A stretch of 42,711 nucleotides of DNA from Anaerobacterium chartisolvens. GTDB lineage: Bacteria > Bacillota > Clostridia > Acetivibrionales > DSM-27016. The notes beneath the pieces are model-generated. The model did not search any database. It was not told where the DNA came from and saw only the letters and a program-made list of their open reading frames with translations. Within the stretch, counting starts at the first letter, position 1; every line of letters starts with the position of its first letter. The stretch spans positions 1-42,711 of the forward strand of contig NZ_QPJT01000032.1 in assembly GCF_003337415.1 (NCBI RefSeq). The letters run 5' to 3'. This document shows, piece after piece, positions 33,554 to 41,496 of the stretch. A program made the position numbers and the translations under genes.

Positions 33554-35677
33554 TTATTCGGCCCCCTTATCTTCCGAAGAGTAATCTCCCCATAGCCTTG
33601 GCGGGGAAATTTGCAAACGGAGGTCACACTGCAGGCAGCGTTCCGATTCACCGCAAATATCTTCATCACATATGCCAAAGTTAATGAGGCTGAAACTATT
33701 TAATCTATCGGATGCTTCTGCCACTTTGCTTTCTTTGCGCTGTTTATAGCCGAAACCTTCTATTTTTCCAATACAAGAATTTGGGGCTTCCTTTGGGGCC
33801 AAAACCTCTGAAATATCTCCATCACCGCCGAGGAATTTATCAATCTCAGAAGCTGCATCACGGCCTGAAGCTATTGCTTTTATAACTGAATTGGTTCCAT
33901 ATACGACATCTCCGGCAGCAAATATTCCAGAAACTTTTGTAGCCAGGTTACCTTCTCCTACCGCAACGGTATTCCCTCTGCCAAGCTCAATCCCTGCAGT
34001 TTCCAATATGTCAGGTCTCTGGCCCACAGCGAAAATCACCGTATCTGCTTCTACCGTGTATTCAGAGTTTTCTTTTTTTGCAATAATAGCACGTCTGTTT
34101 TCATCAAATGTAAAGGATTCGATCTCACTAAAGGTAACACCTGTAACTCTGTCTGTACCTGTAATCTTTTCGAAAGCTCTTCCCGAGTGTAGCTTCACTC
34201 CCTCTTCCTCACCCTGGTGAATTTCTTCCCTATCAGAAAGCATTTTTTCTCTTGCTTCAAGACATGCAAGATGAACCTCTTCGGCACCAAGTCTTTTTGC
34301 TGTTCTCGCACAGTCAAAAGCAACATTACCCCCGCCAAGAACAACAACTTTTTTACCGATGCCGGTTTCTTTACCCATACTTGCAGCTCTAAGGAAATCT
34401 GTGTTTATAATTACTCCCGGGAGTTCGTTACCTTCCAGCGGCAGTTTTACTCCTTTATGAGTACCTATTGCCACGAGTACTGCATCGTAGCCTTCCTTGA
34501 GAAGCTCCTCAGGTTTTCCCACTTTCGCATCAGTTTCCAGCTTAACTCCGGTATCAAATATCACTGAAGTCTCCTTTTCGACTACCTCCCGTGGCAATCT
34601 GTAACTCGGTATACCGTATTGAAGCATTCCTCCTGCTTTGGGAAGGGCTTCTTTTATTGTTACTTCATGTCCCTGCTTTCTCAGATAGTATGCAGCAGTA
34701 AGACCGGCGGGACCTGCTCCGACAACGGCAACTTTTTTACCTGTCGAAGGCAGCTGTTTGCCTTTTTCGTTCCATATTTTCCCATAATCATTTTCTGCGG
34801 CATAGCGTTTTATATTGCGTATTGAAAGAGCATCATTTACTTCTTTTCGTCTGCAATGAAGCTCACATAAATGATTGCATATATATCCCAGTACCATTGG
34901 AAAGGGTGCTTTTTCACGTATAACCGCCGCAGCTTCTGAGAATTTCCCCTCTTTTACATAGCGTATATATCTTGGTACATCCGTATGTGCAGGACATTGG
35001 GCACGGCATGGCACCAATGCTTCCTCTTTGCTTGAGCTGCTGCTTAGGAGCTGAGTCTTATCACGTATGGTTCCTGTCGGACATACTTCCGCACATGCAC
35101 CACAGAAACGGCAGTCCGCATCCTTTAGCAGTTTATCATGCACAGTGCCCACATAAGTTTCAAGCTCTTTCTTGTTATATTGAAGAACGCTTACTTCTCT
35201 CAATTCTCCACAGGCACGTACACATCTGCCGCATAAAACACAGCGATTCATATCGTGTATAAAAAGCGGATTTCTTTCTTCACTTTTAAAACCTTTTATT
35301 CTTGCCCTCATACGTGAATTTGTTGCGCCCATATACTGGATTAATGTCTGCAATTCGCAGTTGCCGTATTTCGGGCATGTGGAACAGTCCTCAGGATGGC
35401 CTGCCAATAAAAGCTCCAAAGCTAAATTACGCAGTTTGCCTATCCTCTCACTGTTGGTACGGATGTTTAAGCCCTCCTTAGCTCTGAGGATACAGGAAGC
35501 AACTACATTTTCTTCTCCCTCTACGTCAACAATACAAAGTCTGCAAGACCCGTGTTCGCTTAAATCCGGGTGATGGCACAGATGAGGAATATAAATTCCT
35601 GCTTCAAGTGCGCAATCCAAAACACTTTTATTATCTTGCACTTCAAGCCGGATACCATCAATCGTAATAGTAGCCAT
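33554..35677 (-). CDS. NuoG-GltD fusion: iron-sulfur electron input joined to an NAD(P)H/FAD oxidoreductase
   Basis: This 707 aa multi-domain protein opens with a [2Fe-2S] domain (Cys34, 45, 48, 62). A His-Cys [4Fe-4S] motif (His94, Cys98, 101, 107) and two [4Fe-4S] sites (Cys146-156 and Cys189-199) follow. From about 220 it is like the GltD/NfnB small subunit: a Cys-rich leader (Cys224, 228, 267, 271), the FAD fingerprint AVVGAGPAGLTAAYYLRKQG and the second nucleotide site VVLGGGNVAFDCARTA. The closing part CGESERCLQCDLR adds a short Cys cluster. It could oxidise NAD(P)H and pass electrons through its clusters to the NuoF-like protein. Electron bifurcation is possible but unproven. Confidence 0.82.
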   Translation of the reverse strand: MATITIDGIRLEVQDNKSVLDCALEAGIYIPHLCHHPDLSEHGSCRLCIVDVEGEENVVASCILRAKEGLNIRTNSERIGKLRNLALELLLAGHPEDCSTCPKYGNCELQTLIQYMGATNSRMRARIKGFKSEERNPLFIHDMNRCVLCGRCVRACGELREVSVLQYNKKELETYVGTVHDKLLKDADCRFCGACAEVCPTGTIRDKTQLLSSSSSKEEALVPCRAQCPAHTDVPRYIRYVKEGKFSEAAAVIREKAPFPMVLGYICNHLCELHCRRKEVNDALSIRNIKRYAAENDYGKIWNEKGKQLPSTGKKVAVVGAGPAGLTAAYYLRKQGHEVTIKEALPKAGGMLQYGIPSYRLPREVVEKETSVIFDTGVKLETDAKVGKPEELLKEGYDAVLVAIGTHKGVKLPLEGNELPGVIINTDFLRAASMGKETGIGKKVVVLGGGNVAFDCARTAKRLGAEEVHLACLEAREKMLSDREEIHQGEEEGVKLHSGRAFEKITGTDRVTGVTFSEIESFTFDENRRAIIAKKENSEYTVEADTVIFAVGQRPDILETAGIELGRGNTVAVGEGNLATKVSGIFAAGDVVYGTNSVIKAIASGRDAASEIDKFLGGDGDISEVLAPKEAPNSCIGKIEGFGYKQRKESKVAEASDRLNSFSLINFGICDEDICGESERCLQCDLRLQISPPRLWGDYSSEDKGAE

Positions 35678-35711
35678 TTTTCACACCACTTTCTAATTTA
35701 TATAATTCTGC

Positions 35712-36818
35712 TTATTTGTACGATCCGTTCCAGACGGGGACACCTGTATAAATTTTTGCTTCTTCCTGTCCTGTGAGTACTCTTAATGCACCGCTTGCCA
35801 GCGCTTCCATTTCAAACTCACCTGCTGTAACCTTAACTGGAGCGATATATTCCACCATATCGGTAACTTTTTCAACAAGGTACCGATCATTAGCAATACC
35901 ACCGGTCAAAATAACAGCATCTACTTCTCCCTTTAAAACCGTTGCGTAAGCACCAATGTATTTACATATTTGATAAATCATTGCGTCATATACCACCTTT
36001 GCATATTCGTCTCCGCTATTAATACGGGCTAATATCTCACGCACATCGGATGTCCCAAGATGATCAACCAAGCCGCCAGTCTTTGTTATACGGTCATACA
36101 TTTGTTTTTCTGTGAACTTACCTGAATAACACATTTTTACAATGGCATTTGCAGGAATGGCACCCGCTCTTGTAGGAGCCATAGGACCATCACCGTTTAT
36201 TACATCAGTTGTATCAACCATACGCCCCTTTCTATGCGCAGTTACTGAAACTCCACCGCCAATATGGGAAATTACAAGGTTCAAATCCTCATAACGTTTT
36301 CCGATCTCAGCCGCATATCGTATACCGACTTCTTTTTGATTCAGTGGATGGCTTCTGCTCTCACGTGCCGCATCATCAAGACCGCTGACACGTGCTACCA
36401 GTTCCATTTCATCCACGTCGGGAGGATTAACGACGAAGGAAACACCCCCGTAAGTTTGTGAAAAATCATAAGCAAGCTGGCTTCCCAAAGCTGCCGGATG
36501 CTTTACTGTAAAACCTATTCTTGCGTGATGAAGCAGGATATCGTTAATTGTATAGGTTCCACCTTTCAAACCTACAAGTCCGCCTCCGCGTCCTACAAAA
36601 GCATCAATTCCTTCGAGAGAAATGTTTTTTTGAGCCAGTAATGCCAGAATTGTCTCTTTTCTATAATCAAACTGATCGCTGATCTGTGGGAATTCCTTTA
36701 GTTTTGCTGCATCATGGGAAACATTTGAAGAAAAAATCAGTTTGTCATTTTCAAATAACGCAATTTTAGTAGAGGTCGAACCCGGGTTTATAGTAAATAG
36801 CTTATAACTCTTATTCAT
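35712..36818 (-). CDS. buk: Butyrate kinase
   Basis: This ASKHA-fold kinase converts acyl phosphate plus ADP into carboxylate plus ATP, or the reverse. Diagnostic stretches are INPGSTSTKIALFEND at the start, VGRGGGLVGLKGGTY, SRSHPLNQKEVG, ISHIGGGVSVTAH and ILTGGIANDRY. The length of 368 aa agrees with Buk. I chose the ATG at 36818 after AAAGGA; another ATG 15 bases upstream is too close to its site. It lies 19 bases after the phosphate acyltransferase gene and completes a two-step route from an acyl thioester to ATP. Branched or other short acyl groups are also possible substrates. Confidence 0.9.
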   Translation of the reverse strand: MNKSYKLFTINPGSTSTKIALFENDKLIFSSNVSHDAAKLKEFPQISDQFDYRKETILALLAQKNISLEGIDAFVGRGGGLVGLKGGTYTINDILLHHARIGFTVKHPAALGSQLAYDFSQTYGGVSFVVNPPDVDEMELVARVSGLDDAARESRSHPLNQKEVGIRYAAEIGKRYEDLNLVISHIGGGVSVTAHRKGRMVDTTDVINGDGPMAPTRAGAIPANAIVKMCYSGKFTEKQMYDRITKTGGLVDHLGTSDVREILARINSGDEYAKVVYDAMIYQICKYIGAYATVLKGEVDAVILTGGIANDRYLVEKVTDMVEYIAPVKVTAGEFEMEALASGALRVLTGQEEAKIYTGVPVWNGSYK

Positions 36819-36837
36819 ATTAGTTCCTTTCATGTCC

Positions 36838-37833
36838 TTATTTTGCTGCCCTGACTACCAGCATGATCAGATTTCCAACTATTTCATCCACCGGAGCGCT
36901 TCTTGAGAAATCAGTTACAGGTTTTGCAAAACCCTGTAATAGTGGACCGTGTGCAAGAGCGTTGCCAAAGGTCTGTATGAGCTTTACACCTATATTCCCT
37001 GCATTTAAATCCGGGAAAACGATAATATTTGCCCGGCCTGCAACCCTGCTTTCCCTTTTTACTTTTTTAGCCGCAACTTTCTGATTTAATGCTGCATCAA
37101 GCTGAAATTCTCCGTCTATCGCAAGATCCGGCCTGCGTTCATTAGCAAGCCGTACTGCTTCAACTACCTTTTCTGTAATTTCGTGCTGTCCGCTTCCATC
37201 AGTAGAGAAACAAATCAATGCGGCTCTGGGCTCCCAGCCAAGCAAGCTTTTCATAGTATCGGAAGATGCACATGCGATATCTGCAAGTTCTGAGGCATTT
37301 GGATTCTGACACACCGCACAGTCTGTAATAGCAAGCAGATTGCCTTCCGAGCCTTGGTAATCCGGGGCTTCGACAATGCCGATACTGGATATTATCTGAA
37401 TTCCTTTCTGCATTCCTATAAACATCTGGCTTGCAAGTATAACCTCACCTGTAGTGTGATCAATACCTGCCGCCAGACAGTCTGCTTTTCCGACCTTAAC
37501 CTGTGCGGCTGCAAAATTTAACGGATCTTTCAATTTTCTGTTCAGAGTCTTTTCAGTGAGTTCGCGACTTACAGCCAGATATGCTTGTACTGTATCAGCT
37601 ATGGTTTTTTCGTCTGTATTATCAACATAATTGAATCCGTCTGTTGAAATGCCTAGATCAGCTGCAAACTGTTCAATTGCTTCCTTTTTTCCTACAAGTA
37701 TGGGAAATGCAATACCAATATCTTTGACCTTTCTTGCAGCTTGAATAACTTTTTCATTGCCTGTTTCAGGAAAAATGATGGATTTGGGACTGTTTTTAGC
37801 CTTTTCTACTAATTGCTCCATGAATGTACTCAT
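36838..37833 (-). CDS. Phosphate acyltransferase (Pta/Ptb family)
   Basis: This protein of about 331 aa exchanges an acyl group between a thioester (usually CoA) and phosphate. The end of the protein is strongly Pta-like (IDGEFQLDAAL, NIIVFPDLNAGNIGVKLIQT, GPLLQGFAKPVTDFSR), and the length is closer to Pta than to the 300 aa Ptb. The typical Pta stretch SGxxHTTA is altered to AGIDHTTGEVILAS. Paired with butyrate kinase and a dedicated acyl carrier protein, its acyl donor may not be acetyl-CoA. The ATG at 37833 is chosen over a TTG 12 bases earlier. A strong hairpin precedes it. Confidence 0.82.
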   Translation of the reverse strand: MSTFMEQLVEKAKNSPKSIIFPETGNEKVIQAARKVKDIGIAFPILVGKKEAIEQFAADLGISTDGFNYVDNTDEKTIADTVQAYLAVSRELTEKTLNRKLKDPLNFAAAQVKVGKADCLAAGIDHTTGEVILASQMFIGMQKGIQIISSIGIVEAPDYQGSEGNLLAITDCAVCQNPNASELADIACASSDTMKSLLGWEPRAALICFSTDGSGQHEITEKVVEAVRLANERRPDLAIDGEFQLDAALNQKVAAKKVKRESRVAGRANIIVFPDLNAGNIGVKLIQTFGNALAHGPLLQGFAKPVTDFSRSAPVDEIVGNLIMLVVRAAK

Positions 37834-37860
37834 ATTAAGTTCCAATCCTTTCTCAAAAGA

Positions 37861-37892
37861 TAAACGGTGGCGGACTATTCCACCACCGTTTA
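37861..37892 (-). terminator. Strong hairpin between the CocE-like and phosphate acyltransferase genes
   Basis: TAAACGGTGG pairs with CCACCGTTTA, with two more G-C pairs inside. The run that follows on the minus strand (ATCTTTTG) is a poor T-tract, so it may be a partial terminator or a processing site inside the operon. Confidence 0.55.
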
Positions 37893-37918
37893 TTTGAAAT
37901 TATTAATATTTTTAAATA

Positions 37919-39670
37919 TTAGCGGTATACATATCCGCTCTTTGTTTTATATTTTGGTGGGATTACAGGTATCTGCAGGAAGGAATCATATTGCCCGCCC
38001 GTATGGATAATATGTTTTCCTTTATTGTCTGTTTCCCATGCAAGCGGCTCAAACCAGCCTTCACGTATATAGCGTCCTGCTACTTCTACACTAAGCTGCT
38101 GTCCTTTATGCCAAACCTTACTTGATGGGACTATAGCGATATCAACAGGCACTATTTCACCTTTTGAAAGTTTTTCTTCCTTCAAGTGGGATTGTACAGG
38201 TTCAAACTTGGTTGAAAGCTTCGGATCCAAAGCTCTGTGTGAAACTCTCATTTTACCCCATGTACCGGGATGTGGTTCTCCCAGAATGTAAGTTGGCAGC
38301 CAGCTCCCATCTTCGTCCAGCTTCTTGATGGTTACAAACATATCTATTTCGTTATGCTCTTCGGCTTCTACCCAAAGTCTCAGATACATATATCCCGTAA
38401 TTTCAGTATCTTCCTCAAACGTAATGTCAAAGTTTACCTGTCCTGTCTGGCTGTCATATGATACTTTTGATACATTTGTCATGGGCTCTTTCGAGAGTGA
38501 ACCGTTTGATGCATCCAAATACAGCCTTTGATATTGTGTCCTTGCCAAAGGAAATTCTTTTTCGGCCCTGTTAGTACGGTAATCACAATCAAATGCGTCC
38601 ATTACTTCTATACGGTACCTTGATGTCATTTCCCATCCGTTGTGAATATTTTTCAAGTATCTGTCAAAATAGCGTTTCAAGTCTTCAATGTTGCCGGGAT
38701 TATAGAGATCCGGCCACTCCTGCTCCCTGTGCGCACGCATCCATTTTCTTGTTGATCTTACCTTTCTGAAGGCATCGAAGGAACCGTGCAAGTGGAAATG
38801 GCTGTAGGATGCTGTTGCGTATACTGGGATTTTTATATTCTTGAAGTTTGGAATCTTATCTTCCCAGTATTTATTCATCAACGGGTATTTCCTTCCATTA
38901 GCAACAAGGTCATCTACCAAATTCGGACCTGTCAGGGATGCGACTATGAACTCGTTAAAGCTCAATGCCGGAACTCCGCCTTCATACAAGGATTCCCTAT
39001 AAATATCTACAGTAGCTTCCCATGGTGCAATACAAGTAAGATGAGGCGGCTGCTGTGCAGCTATCCTGTATTGTGTCATTGCTACGCAGGAGTTTCCGCT
39101 CATACCCACTTTTCCATTACACCAGTGCTGCCTTGCTACCCATTCTATAAAATCATATCCGTCTAAAGCATCCTGAGTGCCAAACAGGTTAATGTCACCT
39201 TCGGAATGTCCACAGCCTCTTGGGTCAACATTCGCTACGGCATAACCATGATGACACCAGAACCCCGGGTCGGGTGACTCGAATTTTGACATGGTTGATA
39301 TTGTTCCCGGGGGTACTCCCATTACCTGCCATTCAGACATTCCGTCTCCGGGACGTTTGCCGTAATAACTCCATGATACAAGACATGGAATGTTGGTTTG
39401 TCCTTCCGGACGATATATATCCGTATAAATAACTGTTCCGTCTCTCATTGTTACCGGTACATCCTGCTCGCAAATAATTCCATCTTGTGTTTTATACGTA
39501 CGCTGATTGAATTTTGCACAGAAACCGTGAGCAGTTGCTGCTATTCCTTCCATTTTTGAAAGATCCAAGCCTTCTTCAGGATCAACAGGAATCCTTGCTT
39601 TACGGTAGAAAACTTCAATTTCTTCTCCATCGAATATTTCCTTTTTTGAAAACAATTCTGGCTGATTCAT
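37919..39670 (-). CDS. CocE/NonD (S15 family) alpha/beta hydrolase
   Basis: This 583 aa protein has the X-Pro dipeptidyl-peptidase S15 / cocaine-esterase architecture. An N-terminal alpha/beta hydrolase (VTMRDGTVIYTDIYRPEG, VANVDPRGCGHSEG, nucleophile elbow GMSGNSCVAM) is followed by a C-terminal jelly-roll domain (LYLDASNGSL, YMYLRLWVEAEE, LSVEVAGRYI). The nucleophile motif GxSYxG reads GNSCVA here. Relatives hydrolyse or transfer acyl groups on esters, amides and beta-lactams. It lacks a signal peptide. GGGGG precedes the ATG, and the gene follows the acyl carrier protein gene by 57 bases, suggesting it loads onto or releases acyl groups from that carrier or prepares the substrate. Confidence 0.82.
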   Translation of the reverse strand: MNQPELFSKKEIFDGEEIEVFYRKARIPVDPEEGLDLSKMEGIAATAHGFCAKFNQRTYKTQDGIICEQDVPVTMRDGTVIYTDIYRPEGQTNIPCLVSWSYYGKRPGDGMSEWQVMGVPPGTISTMSKFESPDPGFWCHHGYAVANVDPRGCGHSEGDINLFGTQDALDGYDFIEWVARQHWCNGKVGMSGNSCVAMTQYRIAAQQPPHLTCIAPWEATVDIYRESLYEGGVPALSFNEFIVASLTGPNLVDDLVANGRKYPLMNKYWEDKIPNFKNIKIPVYATASYSHFHLHGSFDAFRKVRSTRKWMRAHREQEWPDLYNPGNIEDLKRYFDRYLKNIHNGWEMTSRYRIEVMDAFDCDYRTNRAEKEFPLARTQYQRLYLDASNGSLSKEPMTNVSKVSYDSQTGQVNFDITFEEDTEITGYMYLRLWVEAEEHNEIDMFVTIKKLDEDGSWLPTYILGEPHPGTWGKMRVSHRALDPKLSTKFEPVQSHLKEEKLSKGEIVPVDIAIVPSSKVWHKGQQLSVEVAGRYIREGWFEPLAWETDNKGKHIIHTGGQYDSFLQIPVIPPKYKTKSGYVYR

Positions 39671-39727
39671 TTTTAATCCCCCTGTAGCATATTTTAAAAT
39701 AGCATTATCAAAAGTAATTTTTCTGGT

Positions 39728-39976
39728 TTATCCTTCCATAATACCTTCCACAAACGCAGCTGCTTCACCGAGAGTTTTCTTTCTTCTAAAATCCATAAAA
39801 GGGATTTCTACTTCAAATTCATCTTCTAGGAAAGTAATTATTTGGCTGTAATTTACTGATTTTGCCTCAAGATCTTCTGCTAATCTTGTATCAGCATTTA
39901 ATTCTTCCTGGCTTTTATTAAAAAGTCCTGATGCACGTTCTATAATTTTTTCTAATATCTCTTCTCTCAGTTGCAT
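39728..39976 (-). CDS. Acyl carrier protein
   Basis: This 82 aa acidic helical protein matches the acyl carrier fold: ILEKIIERASGLF, LNADTRLAEDLEAKS and FEVEIP. The phosphopantetheine Ser is Ser40, and its motif reads AKSVNYSQI, where fatty-acid ACPs usually have ADSLDTVE. The altered surface argues for a specialised carrier. AAGGAGA precedes the ATG. It heads an operon that ends with its own AcpS. The leader contains repeat copy 4, and an interrupted palindrome at 40296-40316 may be its operator. Confidence 0.88.
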   Translation of the reverse strand: MQLREEILEKIIERASGLFNKSQEELNADTRLAEDLEAKSVNYSQIITFLEDEFEVEIPFMDFRRKKTLGEAAAFVEGIMEG

Positions 39977-40040
39977 ATGTTTGGTCTCCTTTTTATTAAA
40001 ATTTTCTATTCTTTAGAATCAATATTATTTTTAAGTACCT

Positions 40041-40242
40041 ATATATTTAGCAATAAAGATTTTACATGGGGGATATAGTTTGATGGAAGAAATTTTTTTC
40101 ACCCGTAAGGAATACATCTAAGAAAAGCGCCTGATGACATACCCGTGAGACATTTCCCCGCAAGGCGTCTTTTCGTTGCTATTAAAAATTTCTGTAAGCA
40201 ATTATATCCTCCATGTTTGTAAAATCTTTATTGCATCCTATA
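40041..40242 (-). mobile_element. MITE-like palindromic element, copy 4
   Basis: This full-length copy of 202 bp is in opposite orientation to copies 1 and 3 and nearly identical to copy 3 (for example ATAGCAACG against CTACAACG). It separates the acyl carrier protein gene from the upstream regulatory palindrome. The rest of 39977-40447 holds that palindrome and the terminator after the LysR gene. Confidence 0.85.
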
Positions 40243-40295
40243 TATTGTATAGTTTAAAGAATTGCTTATGACTTGCTAATTCATAATTAAATTTT

Positions 40296-40316
40296 AACAA
40301 TCTTATTCGGATTGTT
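40296..40316. promoter_or_regulatory. Interrupted palindrome upstream of the acyl carrier operon
   Basis: AACAATC and GATTGTT form a perfect 7-7-7 inverted repeat, and a further ATTGTT follows at about 40324. Such a layout is typical of LysR-type regulator sites. The LysR gene lies directly upstream, but no clear promoter boxes could be assigned here. Confidence 0.4.
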
Positions 40317-40394
40317 GAAATACATTGTTAGAATTACACTTATGCATTTAGGTTATAAATAAAACCAAACTACAAATTACCGTAAAACAAAAAA

Positions 40395-40417
40395 GACTGT
40401 CCTTTATAAGGACAATC
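40395..40417 (-). terminator. Terminator after the LysR gene
   Basis: On the minus strand GATTGTCCTT pairs with AAGGACAGTC around a three-base loop and is followed by TTTTTTG. It separates the LysR transcript from the acyl carrier operon. Confidence 0.85.
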
Positions 40418-40447
40418 CTTTATGCATTGGAATCACACTTATTATTT

Positions 40448-41365
40448 TTAACTATATGTCTCTTCTATTCTTGTTTCCTTAAGGACACTGGTAGTTAATA
40501 GTGATATGGAAGGGTTAAGGTTATCCTTCTTCCACGCCATAATAACATTCATTAAATCCTCTTCAATTTTAAACATTTTAAATCTGTCACTATTATGAAT
40601 TCTAACATTATAATCAAGCAGGGAAATACCAAGCCCCGATTCAATACACATTAGAAGTGATTCTGCGTTTGGGAGCTGCTTTACAATGTTAGGAGTAAAA
40701 CCATATTTTCTGCATAGTCCTATTATTGAATCAAAACCCTTTGGAGATTCATCCCTTGATATCATTACAAACTTTTCATCTTTTAAGTCTGAAAGTGATA
40801 ATTCCTCACAGTTTGCCAAAGGATGGGAAGCCGACATTACTATACTGCCCCAGGTCTCATATACGGTATCATATAAAATACCTAAGGAGTCATTCACCTC
40901 GAAGGAAAGAGTGAATATAACGTCTAAGCTTCCGTTAATTAATTTTTCTCTCAGAACCTTAAAGGAATGACGCTCCAATACAATCGTAACCCCAGGATAA
41001 CGCTGCTTGAAGTCATTTATTACTTTCGGTAAAAAGGTGCCTGTATTTAATACCTCCAAAAACCCGATAGTTATTGAACTTTCTTCTCCTATATCAGGTT
41101 TCCTTGCCTTCTCTATGGCACTTTCGATTTTGTGCTTGATTTCCGTTAGCTCTTTCAACAATACGGTTCCGGCAGGTGTAAGTCTGACAGTTCTTTTATT
41201 TCTAAGCAAAAGCTGAGTACCTATCTCCTTTTCCATCTGTGCAATCTGCTTGCTTAAAGATGGCTGTGAAATATACAGACTTTTGGCCGCTTCAGTAAAG
41301 TTCAGATACTGAGCAACCGCCAGAAAATAATCAATCTGCAGCATATTAATATGTTTAGAAATCAT
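40448..41365 (-). CDS. LysR-family transcriptional regulator
   Basis: This 305 aa protein has the N-terminal winged helix-turn-helix of the family (LQIDYFLAVAQYLNFTEAAK, LYISQPSLSKQIAQMEKEIG) and a two-lobed effector-binding domain (ITIGFLEVLNTGTFLPKVIN, GSLDVIFTLSF). It resembles the CynR/GltC type. GGGAGG precedes the ATG. Its own terminator isolates it. Likely targets are the acyl carrier operon downstream, which has a palindrome in its control region, or its own promoter. Confidence 0.9.
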   Translation of the reverse strand: MISKHINMLQIDYFLAVAQYLNFTEAAKSLYISQPSLSKQIAQMEKEIGTQLLLRNKRTVRLTPAGTVLLKELTEIKHKIESAIEKARKPDIGEESSITIGFLEVLNTGTFLPKVINDFKQRYPGVTIVLERHSFKVLREKLINGSLDVIFTLSFEVNDSLGILYDTVYETWGSIVMSASHPLANCEELSLSDLKDEKFVMISRDESPKGFDSIIGLCRKYGFTPNIVKQLPNAESLLMCIESGLGISLLDYNVRIHNSDRFKMFKIEEDLMNVIMAWKKDNLNPSISLLTTSVLKETRIEETYS

Positions 41366-41402
41366 AACTTACCTCCCGAAATAGTCTTTGTAGCACATGG
41401 GT

Positions 41403-41434
41403 ATTATATCACAACTTGTACAATAGTTTATTGT
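41403..41434 (-). promoter_or_regulatory. LysR gene promoter -10 and palindromic operator
   Basis: A minus-strand TATAAT lies at plus 41403-41408. ACAATA-GTT-TATTGT (41420-41434) is an inverted repeat covering the place of the -35, which fits autoregulation. No good -35 is seen. Confidence 0.4.
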
Positions 41435-41450
41435 ATTTTTTTACATAAAA

Positions 41451-41485
41451 AAGTGCAGCCCTTATTTAATCAAGGACTACACTTT
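41451..41485 (-). terminator. Terminator after the Mpv17-like gene
   Basis: On the minus strand AAGTGTAGTCCTT pairs imperfectly with AAGGGCTGCACTT and is followed by TTTTTTA. It lies 11 bases after the stop codon. Confidence 0.8.
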
Positions 41486-41496
41486 ATATAATTAAT

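Noticed and set aside
33555-33678. N-terminal extension of the NuoF-like protein
   Set aside because: The 42 extra codons lie inside the upstream gene. The ATG at 33552 directly after that gene's stop is the normal coupled start.
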